Source: Hymenobacter monticola (GTDB lineage: Bacteria > Bacteroidota > Bacteroidia > Cytophagales > Hymenobacteraceae). Taken from it: a stretch of 64,000 bases of DNA. Location: the NCBI RefSeq assembly GCF_022811645.1, contig NZ_CP094534.1, positions 1,922,001 to 1,986,000 on the forward strand, written 5' to 3'. This document shows, piece after piece, positions 54,632-62,800 of the stretch (within the stretch, counting starts at the first letter, position 1; each line of letters opens with the position of its first letter). The position numbers were made by a program, and so were the translations under genes. The notes under the pieces were generated by a model. It was not told the DNA's origin and made no database searches. It saw only the letters and a program-made list of their open reading frames with translations.

Positions 54632-55138
54632 ATGCAAAATATCCGCATGAACCAGCGTTTTGCCCTCCATGCGGCCTTTGTGGCCGTGTCGCTCTGCGTG
54701 CTTTCAGCCTGCGACCCCAACCGGGTGTTTGAAAAGAATATCGACTTCGCAAACAACTCCTGGGACGTGCAGCAGAAGCCGTCATTTACCTTCAATATTG
54801 AGGACACAACGGCCGTCTACGACGTGCATTTTAACGTGCGCTATGCCTCGGTTTACGGGTATTACAACCTCTACGTGAAGCACTCCCTGACCGGCCCTAC
54901 CGGCCCCGTAGGGCAGCCCGGCCTGCACCAGATGCTGCTGATGGACCCCAAAACCGGCGAGCCCAAAGGCAGCGGCACCGGCGATATTTACGACATCCAG
55001 TTTCTGGCCCTGCCCAAGCGGCATTTTCCCAAAACCGGCCAGTATACGCTGACCCTAGAGCAGTACATGCGCCAGGACCAGCTGCCCGGCCTCATGGCTA
55101 TGGGCGTGCGCGTGAACAAGCACGTGGAGAAGAAGTAG
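54632..55138 (+). CDS. gldH: gliding motility lipoprotein GldH
   Basis: A 168-aa lipoprotein with lipobox VLSACDPN, then NRVFEKNIDFANNSWDVQQKPSFTFNIEDT, NVRYASVYGYYNLYVKHSL and GTGDIYDIQFLALPKRHFPKTGQYTLTLEQYMR. This matches GldH, an outer-membrane-associated lipoprotein needed for gliding and T9SS function in Bacteroidota. ATGs at 54632 and 54647 are both usable. It follows ricT at 22 bases, a conserved neighbour pair, and ends in a terminator. Confidence 0.92.
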   Translation: MQNIRMNQRFALHAAFVAVSLCVLSACDPNRVFEKNIDFANNSWDVQQKPSFTFNIEDTTAVYDVHFNVRYASVYGYYNLYVKHSLTGPTGPVGQPGLHQMLLMDPKTGEPKGSGTGDIYDIQFLALPKRHFPKTGQYTLTLEQYMRQDQLPGLMAMGVRVNKHVEKK

Positions 55139-55156
55139 TCCTGAAAGAGCAAACCA

Positions 55157-55194
55157 AAAAGCCGGCCTCGCAAAGTGCGAGGCCGGCTTTTTTT
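55157..55194. terminator. intrinsic terminator between gldH and the cold-shock gene
   Basis: Stem AAAGCCGGCCTCGCA with TGCGAGGCCGGCTTT around AAG, with A and T runs on both sides; the genes converge here. Confidence 0.93.
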
Positions 55195-55275
55195 ATGACT
55201 GCCAGGAAGCTGGCGCAACCTAAGGTTTCAGCTGCGCCCGACAGACTGGCGAAGCTGGTTTCGTGTTTGTTCTAC

Positions 55276-55470
55276 TTATGCGATGCGCGTAACGTCCACG
55301 GCATTGGGGCCTTTCTTGCCGTCTTTGAGGTTGAACTGCACCCGGTCGCCCTCCTGGATTTCGTGGATGAGGCCGGTTTGGTGGACGAAGATTTCTTCCT
55401 GGGAATCGTCGGCGATGATGAAGCCGAAGCCTTTGGTGTCGTTGAAAAACTTAACGGTGCCGGTGAGCAT
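55276..55470 (-). CDS. cold-shock domain protein, CspA family
   Basis: A 64-aa single cold-shock domain with RNP1 KGFGFI and an RNP2-like EIFVHQTGL, and the closing GPNAVDV. It binds single-stranded RNA or DNA and prevents RNA secondary structure; not necessarily cold-inducible. TATCTTTG read on the minus strand at 55538-55545 is a possible -7 element, giving a leader of about 60 bases. It is a single gene. Confidence 0.95.
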   Translation of the reverse strand: MLTGTVKFFNDTKGFGFIIADDSQEEIFVHQTGLIHEIQEGDRVQFNLKDGKKGPNAVDVTRIA

Positions 55471-55537
55471 GTGCGTGGGGTGTTGAAAATGAAGAGAAGG
55501 GCTCAGGGCCCGACGCTGGGCTGGGGCCTAGGCCAGG

Positions 55538-55545
55538 CAAAGATA
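55538..55545 (-). promoter_or_regulatory. candidate -7 element (TATCTTTG on minus strand) for the cold-shock gene
   Basis: CAAAGATA on the plus strand is TATCTTTG on the minus strand, an exact TAnnTTTG match about 68 bases before the start codon. A -33 box is not evident. Confidence 0.4.
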
Positions 55546-55680
55546 AAAAGGGGAGGGCATCGGGCCGAAGCGGCGTGGCCTGATGAAGGGCCCGCGCGGC
55601 CATTGGCCCTCGAAAACAACCAAGTGCCCGGCGCGTATAGACGAGCAGTTTATTCCTCACCGATTCCCGCCCCGCTTCTT

Positions 55681-56910
55681 ATGGACAACGAACAATTGAA
55701 CCTGAACACCGAGCCCAACGACATCGCCGGCAACCGCATCGACGGGCCGGTGGGCAACACCGCTGCGCACCACACCGCCCCCGGCGCCGGGGTGGGCCAG
55801 CCCGGCGGGCCGCCCAAGCCCCAGCCGGCGCCCGGCGCTACCCCCGACGTGAGCAGCCCCGCCGCGCCGGCGTCGAGCGAGTCGTTGGCCGCTTCCGAAA
55901 CCAGCGTGGGCCAGGGCGCTGTGGAAGCCGACCCGCAGCCGCAGGAAAACAAAGAAGCCAACCCTGAAGACCTGGCCCCGGAAGGCGCCTATGGCGGCAA
56001 CTTCAGCAACAGCACCCAGGGCAGCTACCACGACCAGGCCCGCCGCGACAACCAGGACAGCGACGCCAGCCGCGGCGAGTTTGGCGCGCAAAACTTGGGC
56101 GGCACCACCCACGGCGGCTTCGGCAACCAAAACCGGCTGGCCGACTACGAGCCCTACAACTCGGCCGAAGACCAGTATTACGGTGGCCCCGGTGCCCCCG
56201 GCCCGCAGGACAACGCCTACCGCAGCTACGACGGCCGCGACGAACGGCCCGACCCGCGTACCCAATACGGCTTCGAAGCGGGTACTTCAATGGACCAGAA
56301 TTTTGGTGCCGGCCGTGCTTTGCCTAACGATAACGGCTCGCCGCAAGGCACCGACAGCGCTTACGCCGATAACTACGGCACTACGTCGCTCCGCGGACAA
56401 GGCACGGTTACCGCCGCGCCGCAAGCAGGCGCTACCGTGCAGCCCGACCAGCGCAACCAAACCGAGAACTACATGCCCACGCCCGGCGCGCCGGCCGACA
56501 AGCAGCAGGTAGCCCCTCCGGCCGGCAATGCACCCACCGACCCAGAAATCAGCGGCCAGCGGCCCATTAGCAGCCAAGGGTACGGCGACCGGGGCAGTGA
56601 GCACCTGCGCGAAACACCCGATTTTGCTACCGGCGACGCGCGCAACGGCTACGCCCAAAACCCGGAAGCCAACAAAGGCGACTCCGGCCAGGGTATTGGC
56701 TCGCGCGGTGGTTCTTACAACGACGCCTACGACGACAGCCAGCCCGGCAGCAAAGCCGGCTCGCCGGCTCAGGGCGAGCAGCGCAGCGAAGACCGCGCCC
56801 AGAATTACGGCCAGGAAGCCCGGCAGGAAAACCGCACCGGCGATGCCAACGACGCCGACCACGGCTCGCCCCGCCGCAACGCTGGCCGCGACGGCGAAAA
56901 GGACGAGTAG
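55681..56910 (+). CDS. hydrophilic, intrinsically disordered protein of unknown function
   Basis: A 409-aa protein from ATG 55681 with almost no hydrophobic residues: long runs rich in Gly, Asn, Gln, Asp, Pro, Ala and Tyr, and recurring pieces such as GGNFSNSTQGSYHDQ, GFGNQNRLADYEPYN and QQEARQENRTGDAND. There is no signal peptide, membrane span or recognised domain. This composition is like desiccation- or stress-protective proteins or scaffold-like proteins in Hymenobacter relatives, but I do not claim a function. The open frame reaches back past the cold-shock gene, but only the 55681 start is sensible. Confidence 0.7.
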   Translation: MDNEQLNLNTEPNDIAGNRIDGPVGNTAAHHTAPGAGVGQPGGPPKPQPAPGATPDVSSPAAPASSESLAASETSVGQGAVEADPQPQENKEANPEDLAPEGAYGGNFSNSTQGSYHDQARRDNQDSDASRGEFGAQNLGGTTHGGFGNQNRLADYEPYNSAEDQYYGGPGAPGPQDNAYRSYDGRDERPDPRTQYGFEAGTSMDQNFGAGRALPNDNGSPQGTDSAYADNYGTTSLRGQGTVTAAPQAGATVQPDQRNQTENYMPTPGAPADKQQVAPPAGNAPTDPEISGQRPISSQGYGDRGSEHLRETPDFATGDARNGYAQNPEANKGDSGQGIGSRGGSYNDAYDDSQPGSKAGSPAQGEQRSEDRAQNYGQEARQENRTGDANDADHGSPRRNAGRDGEKDE

Positions 56911-56994
56911 GGAAGAAGGGAGTAAGGGAGTAAGGAGAAGCTTTGCTTTTGATGTAAGCAGAATCCCTTTCTTCCTTCTTCCCTTCTCTCCCTC

Positions 56995-57972
56995 TTACCG
57001 ATGCACCTTCACCTTGATATCGTATTGATAGCGGGGCGGGCCGCCTAGCGGGATGGCGAAGAAGGGAAGGGCGGTGTCGTACTGGTCGGTCACGTACATC
57101 ACCATGTCGTTGGGGGCGGGTTTGGTGGACGTGAGGCGGAAGTCGAGGCTGAGGCCGTGCTCTTTGTCGGCAATGGGCAGGGTGCTGCTGGCCCACACGC
57201 CGTCGCCGCTCATGGTGCCGGGTTGGCCATTTTTGGCAATGCTGAACACGTGCAGCGTAGCAGCGTTGTCCACGTCGAAGTTGCTTTGCTTGATGCTCAC
57301 CACCTTGTCGTTCACGAAAGGGTAGAGGTGCACTGTGGTTTTGCTGGCCGTGGCTGGTAGGCGGAAGCAGTACTCGTAAGTAAACGCGTTGCCGCCCTCT
57401 ACCGACACATTGGCCGTGGGGCTGGTGCTGAAGAAATAGCGGTACAGGTTGCCGTCGTTGCCGCTCAGGCCGCGGGCCACCAGCTTGAACACGCGCCCTT
57501 TGAACTCGTCCACCTGCTCACCCTCCAACGGGTTGAGCGGGCCGAAGGTGTACCACTTGCCGTCGTACTTGGCGTCGGCCCCGAAGGTCTGGCTTTTGAG
57601 CAGGCGGCCGGGGGGCGTGGGGGCGGTGGGGCGCGGGTCGCGGGCCTGCGGGCCGCTGAAGGTGCCGGGGCCCCCGTACAGGCTGAACGACGTGGTGGTG
57701 TTGGCCGGGCCCTTCAGGTCGTCGTTTTTGCCGCCGCAGTCGGGGTCCCACACCCGAATGTAGACGGGCGTGCGCTGGTTTTCGGGCACCAGGAAAAAGA
57801 ACGTTTGGCTGAAATCGTCGTCGCCCCACTGCTTGTCCGATTGGGCGCCGAAGGTGACGAGGCTCTCCACCCGCTCACCGGGATTGGGCACGGCCTGGGC
57901 CGCGGCCCCACCTGCCGGGGCTGCCAGCAGCGCCACCACGGCACTCTGAAGAAAGAAACGGTGTTTTCCCAT
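56995..57972 (-). CDS. secreted protein of unknown function
   Basis: A 325-aa product with a signal peptide (FFLQSAVVALLAAPAGGAAAQA) and a beta-rich body: VESLVTFGAQSDKQWGDDDFSQTFFFLVPENQRTPVYIRVWDPDCGG, FKLVARGLSGNDGNLYRYFFS and VHLYPFVNDKVVSIKQSNFDVDNAATLHV. It may form one or two beta-sandwich domains. I do not recognise the family. The ATG at 57972 (GKHRFFLQ) is preferred to one nine codons upstream. The 3' side runs into a GA-rich hairpin-like stretch at 56911-56994. Confidence 0.72.
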   Translation of the reverse strand: MGKHRFFLQSAVVALLAAPAGGAAAQAVPNPGERVESLVTFGAQSDKQWGDDDFSQTFFFLVPENQRTPVYIRVWDPDCGGKNDDLKGPANTTTSFSLYGGPGTFSGPQARDPRPTAPTPPGRLLKSQTFGADAKYDGKWYTFGPLNPLEGEQVDEFKGRVFKLVARGLSGNDGNLYRYFFSTSPTANVSVEGGNAFTYEYCFRLPATASKTTVHLYPFVNDKVVSIKQSNFDVDNAATLHVFSIAKNGQPGTMSGDGVWASSTLPIADKEHGLSLDFRLTSTKPAPNDMVMYVTDQYDTALPFFAIPLGGPPRYQYDIKVKVHR

Positions 57973-58089
57973 GCAGCCAAGATACCGGATGCTCGCCAAT
58001 TGCCCGCCGCCAAAGCGGAGGTATTGCGGCGGCCATAGGCGGAATCGGTTGCTAAATTGTATGTTTACGGCTCGTTAGTCCCTGCGCCC

Positions 58090-58686
58090 ATGCCTGCTGC
58101 CGTCCGCGCCACCGCTGATTTCTTTGACCAATTGACCAACGACCTGCTGGTGCTGCGTGTCGTGGCGCAGCAGCGTTTCCGCCCGTTGAGCGCCGAGGAG
58201 CTCAACCGCCGTCCCAGCCCCAGCCGCTGGAGCGCCGGCCAGTGCCTGGAGCACCTCAACATCGTGGGCGGCTACTACTTGCCCAGCATTGCGGCCCGCA
58301 TTGCCAAGGCCCAGGCCCGCGGCTCCAAGCCCGCGCCCGTGGTGAAATCGGGCTACTTTGGCCGTCGGTTTATCGAGGCCATGCGTGCGCCGGCCAGCGT
58401 GAAAACCTACGAGTCGCCGCAGCGCTACGCGCCCACCGGCACCCGCCTGCCGCGCACGGTGGCCGAGGTGTTCAGCCGCCAGATTGACGAGCTGCTGCGC
58501 TTGGTGCTGCTGGCCCGTCAGGTAAATGCCAATGCCATCCGGATTCCGAACGCTATTTTCCCGCTGCTCATGTTCCGCCTCACCGACCAACTCGAATTCA
58601 TGGTGGTGCACATTCAGCGGCACGTGGCCCAGGCCGAGGCCGTGCTGGTTGGCAATGGCGTGGCCAAGAGCGCCAGTGCGGCCTAA
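58090..58686 (+). CDS. DinB-like four-helix-bundle protein
   Basis: A 198-aa protein of the DinB/YfiT superfamily: FFDQLTNDLLVLRVVAQQRFRPLSAEELNRRPSPSRWSAGQCLEHLNIV (the His of EHL is a metal ligand) and MFRLTDQLEFMVVHIQRHVAQAEAVL (further His ligands). Members are metal-binding helical bundles; some are thiol-transferases, many are unknown. An in-frame TTG at 58057 exists, but the ATG at 58090 fits the family start. It converges with the barrel gene, with a palindromic repeat between. Confidence 0.85.
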   Translation: MPAAVRATADFFDQLTNDLLVLRVVAQQRFRPLSAEELNRRPSPSRWSAGQCLEHLNIVGGYYLPSIAARIAKAQARGSKPAPVVKSGYFGRRFIEAMRAPASVKTYESPQRYAPTGTRLPRTVAEVFSRQIDELLRLVLLARQVNANAIRIPNAIFPLLMFRLTDQLEFMVVHIQRHVAQAEAVLVGNGVAKSASAA

Positions 58687-58726
58687 AACAAGCCCTGCCT
58701 GTTGCTCTCCTGCGCATTTATCGAAA

Positions 58727-58785
58727 GCGAAAACGAAGGACCTTATCGCGTTGGCTGTTGCTGCCGCGATAAGGTCCTTCGCTAT
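58727..58785. repeat. palindromic repeat (CGAAGGACCTTATCGCG family), short copy
   Basis: AACGAAGGACCTTATCGCG (58732-58750) pairs with CGCGATAAGGTCCTTCG (58765-58781) around a 14-base loop. It is a member of the family seen at 13068 and 39511, with CGCG in place of CACG. It lies between convergent genes. Confidence 0.85.
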
Positions 58786-58812
58786 TCTGGGAAAACAGGC
58801 ATTGGGGTAAGC

Positions 58813-59613
58813 TTACTTGCTGCCCAGAAAGTAATTGGCCGATAGCTGGAAGCTGCGGTTGTTGATTTTGCCGCCGGTGTCTTTGCCATTCGGGTCGTTG
58901 GGGAGGATGTTCACCAGGCCCAGGCCGTAGCCGAGCTGGGCCTGAAAGGGCCCGACGCGGTAGCCCACGCCGGCGTTGAGGCCGGCATCGAAGCGGCGGA
59001 AGGTGGCAATGACCGTGGGGGTACTGGCCAGCCCGTTGCCCAAGGAATTCTGCGCCTTTTGGTTGTCGTTCTGCCGGTCGCCGTATTCTACTTCCAGCCC
59101 AATGGGGAATGAATTGGCCGCGCCGGCTTGCAGCACATCGGGGTCGTTGCTGGTGATAACCAGGGTGCTGGAGCCGCTGCCCCCCACCCCAAACGCCACG
59201 TACGGCCCGGCAAATAGCTGGAAGCCGTGGTCGGTGTCAGAAGTGTAGACCAGGTTGAGCGGGATTTCCAGGTAGTTGAATTTGGGCTTGGCGGTGTAGG
59301 TGAGGGTGGTAACGTAGGGAACGTTTGTGTTGTCAACGCCCGAAAGCTTCAGCTCGGCGCCTTTCTGGCTGAAAAGCAGCGAAGGCTGGAAGGCGAGCTT
59401 GCCAAAACGCATGTTGAGCGTGCCGCCCACCTGCAGCCCCGCCAGGGAGTTGGCTTCGTTGGAGAGAGCGGGCGGGATGTTGCTGTACTTGTAGGAGAAC
59501 GTTGAAAGGTTGAGCCCGAGCCGGGGGCCGAACTCGATGGTGGCTTGCGCTTGGGCGGTGGTAGCCGCGCCCGCCAGGCCTGCCAGCAGCATTGCAGAGA
59601 AAAGGTTTTTCAT
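58813..59613 (-). CDS. outer-membrane beta-barrel protein, PorT/OmpA-type
   Basis: A 266-aa protein with a signal peptide (MKNLFSAMLLAGLAGAATTAQAQ) and alternating strands with Gly/aromatic ends (TIEFGPRLGLNLSTF, FGKLAFQPSLLFSQKGAEL, FNYLEIPLNLVY, FQLFAGPYVAFG, FDAGLNAGVGYRVGPFQAQLGYGLGLVN, FQLSANYFLG). This is the outer-membrane-beta-barrel (OMP_b-brl) pattern of about eight to ten strands in Bacteroidota, likely a pore or adhesin. The ATG at 59613 starts the signal peptide; an ATG 34 codons upstream would include an unlikely tail. A terminator-like hairpin lies in its leader. Confidence 0.88.
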   Translation of the reverse strand: MKNLFSAMLLAGLAGAATTAQAQATIEFGPRLGLNLSTFSYKYSNIPPALSNEANSLAGLQVGGTLNMRFGKLAFQPSLLFSQKGAELKLSGVDNTNVPYVTTLTYTAKPKFNYLEIPLNLVYTSDTDHGFQLFAGPYVAFGVGGSGSSTLVITSNDPDVLQAGAANSFPIGLEVEYGDRQNDNQKAQNSLGNGLASTPTVIATFRRFDAGLNAGVGYRVGPFQAQLGYGLGLVNILPNDPNGKDTGGKINNRSFQLSANYFLGSK

Positions 59614-59635
59614 GGAGTGAGAAAAATTGGAAAGG

Positions 59636-59670
59636 GTAAAAAAATAGAAAAAGCCGGCCTTGTGGCCGGT
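59636..59670 (-). promoter_or_regulatory. terminator-like hairpin in the leader of the barrel gene
   Basis: On the minus strand, ACCGGCC ACAA GGCCGG is followed by TTTTTCTATTTTTTT and then, 23 bases on, the ATG at 59613. This is the form of an intrinsic terminator, but no minus-strand gene ends upstream of it; the next gene upstream is on the other strand. Confidence 0.6.
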
Positions 59671-59680
59671 ACACGAAGGA

Positions 59681-59688
59681 CAAATGTA
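59681..59688 (-). promoter_or_regulatory. candidate -7 element (TACATTTG on minus strand) for the barrel gene
   Basis: CAAATGTA on the plus strand reads TACATTTG on the minus strand, an exact TAnnTTTG match. Transcription would begin near 59674, just upstream of the hairpin at 59653-59670. A -33 box is not clear. Confidence 0.45.
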
Positions 59689-59809
59689 CTGCCGCCGCCG
59701 GTCAGGATGCACCAACGAACCCAGGTCCGGAAATCGTCTGAAGCGTGTGCAATAAAGCCTGACCGGGCATCTTTATGGCCTCAACCTTCCCCCGCGTTTG
59801 TGCCAGCCT

Positions 59810-62800
59810 ATGCGTTTTCTGCTTTTTGCCTGCCTGCTCCTGGTTATGACTTTCAGCGCCGACTCTGCCTCGACCCCGCCGCCCGGCCCCTACGCCGCGC
59901 GCTGGAAAAAAATTGACGCCCTGCTGGCCAAAAGCCAGACCGCCACGGCCGCGCCGCTGGTGGAAGCCATCTACCAGCAAGCCCGGAAAGAAGGCAACAG
60001 CCCCGCCTACGTGCGGGCGCTGCTCTACAAAATTCGCCTTCTGCAAGCCAAGGAGGAAGACGCCGACGAGCAAGGCATTGCTCTGCTGGAGCGCGACGTG
60101 CAGACGGCCACCTTCCCGGCCCGGCCCATCCTGCACTCGCTGCTGGCCGAGCTATACACGCAGTACCTCAACCAGAACCGCTACCGCCTCTACCAGCGCA
60201 CGGCCGGCGCCACGCCTACCGCCGACGGCCAGAAAGCGGCCGACGGCGGCACCGCCCTCGCCACCTGGGACGTGGGCCGGCTGGGCGCGGCCATTGTGCG
60301 GCACTACCACCAGTCGGTGGAAGACGAGCCCCAGCGCCAACTCAAAACCACCCTCGCGCAGCTGGGCGAGCTGGCCGCTGGCGGCGACGCCGAAGGCCGG
60401 GCCCTACGCTCCACGCTCTACGACCTGCTGGCCCAGCGCGCCATTGAGGGCCTGCAAAACCAGGAGCTGTACGTGACGCAGCCCGAGCAGCAGTTTCAGC
60501 CCACCGACCCCAGGCTGTTTGGCAGTGCCGCCGAATTCGCGGCGCTGCAGCTGACGGCGCCTGCGGGCGACTCGTTGAACGGCCCGTTTCATGCGCTGCA
60601 GGTGCTGCAGCGCCTCACGGCTTCGCGCCAGCAGCTGGCGCCGCCGAATGCGGCCGCGCTGGCCGATGTGGACCTGCAGCGCCTCAACTACCTCCACCGC
60701 CTCACCCTTCATACCGACCTCGACGACCAGTACGCGCGGGCCCTGGCCCGGATGGCGGAAACGTACAAGGCCCTGCCCATCAGCACGGAATTTACGGCGC
60801 GGCTGGCAGAATTCTCCTGGGACCTCAGCCAGGAGAAGGGGGCGGTTAATGCCGCTGTGGTGGCGTTGAAAATGGCCAAAGGTGCCGAAGCCAGTTTCCC
60901 GAAGTCGCGCGGCGCGGCGCGGGCCCGGCAGCTGCGGGAAGAGATTGAGAAGCGGGAGGTATCTTTTTCGGCAAGCGACATCGTGCTGCCCGGCCAGCCC
61001 TGGCGCCTCGACGTGACGGCCCGGAACGTGACCAGCCTGCACGCCTGGGCCTACCGCATTTCGCTGAAAGAATGGGAAAATCAGCGGAATGGGTACGACC
61101 CCCAACACCGCACCGTGGCCCAGCGCTACGCCCGCGCCCTGCGGGCTGCCCCAGCCGCTGCCTGGACGGTGGCCGTGCCCACGCATCCGCAGGACTACAA
61201 GGTGCAGCACTTTGCGGCGGCCGGCGCGGCGCTGCCCCTCGGATATTACCTGGTCATCATCAGCAACGAGGCTGCGAAGCCAACCGAGCAGCGGCCCGGG
61301 GCGGTGACGGGCTACGGCTTTGTGGGGGCCAGCGCGCTGAGCGTGGTGCATCGGGGGGAGGCGGGCAGCAAAGCAGCGCAGCTGCTGGTGCTGCACCGGC
61401 AGCGCGGCGCGCCCGTGGCCGGCGCGCGGGCGCAGGCCACCTACCGCCGCTACGGCTACGAGCGGGCTTCCGAGGCCAAAATGCGGAAGGGCGGGATTCT
61501 GACCACGAACGCGGCGGGTGAAGTGACCCTGGCCGCTCCGGACCAGGACGGCGAATTCAATGCCGAATACCTAACGGCCGCCAAGGTGTGGCAAGGCAAA
61601 GACACCCTCAGCGTTTCTCAATTGCGAGCGGGCTACGGGGGGGCTGGCGCTGGGGAACAAGCCCAGCGCCGCGCCTTTCTGTTTTCTGACCGCGCCATTT
61701 ACCGGCCGGGCCAGACGCTGTATTTCAAGGGCATGCTGACCGAAACGCTGCGGGCTAAAACCAGCCTCGTTACCAACGAGTCGGTGAGTGTGCGGCTGAT
61801 TGACGTGAACGGCCAGACCGTGCAGACGCTGGATTTTACTACCTCGGATTTCGGTTCGTTCAATGGCTCGCTGGTGCTGCCCACGGGCTTGCTAAACGGC
61901 GAGATGCAGCTGCAGACCGACCACGGCAGCCTCAGCTTTGCGGTAGAAGAATACAAGCGCCCCACCTTTCTGGTCACGCTCGACTCCGTACCTGGCCGGC
62001 CGCAGCTGGGCCAGCCGCTCGCCCTCAACGGCCGCGCCCGCGCCTACGCCGGGCAGGCCACCGACGGCGCCACGGTCAGCTACCGCGTCACGCGCCGCGA
62101 GCTGTGGCCGCTGTTCGACTATGGCTACGGTGGGCGCTATGTACCCGGCCGGGGCCGCGAAAGCCAGGAAATTGCCCACGGCACCACCAACACCGACGCC
62201 GAAGGCCGCTTCAGCATCACGTTCACACCGCCGCTGGCGGCCAGGCCCACCGGCCGCCGCTGGGAGCCTGGGTATCTGTTTGAAATCACTGCCGACGTGA
62301 CCGATGCCGCCGGTGAAACCCGTACCGGCACCCGCACGGTATCCATTGGCCACAATCCGCTCAACCTGCGCCTCACCGGGCCCGAACAAACCGATAAGCA
62401 GCATCTGGGCGTCTTCACGCTGCTGAGCACTAATGCCACCGGCGAGCCCCTGCCCGCTGCCGGCACCTTGCGCCTGCTGGCCCGCCGCTACCGCCCCAAC
62501 CCGCCCGGCGTGCCCGGCCCTACCCCTGAAACGGAGGAAAATGAAGCCAAGCCAGAGCTGGTAAAAACGCTGCCTTTTGATACCAAAGCCAGTGCTGTGC
62601 TCGACCTAAGTGCCACGCTGGCCAGTCTGCCCACCGGCCGCTACCGCCTCGAAGCCCAGGCTGCCGGGGCCGACACGGCCGCCCGCGCCAAGCACGATTT
62701 CGTGCTCTACGACTCGCAGGCGGCCACTGTGCCCTTTGCCACCCCCGATTGGTTTGTGGCCCTGGCCGATACTGTGGCGCCTGGTCAGCCCGCTACCCTG

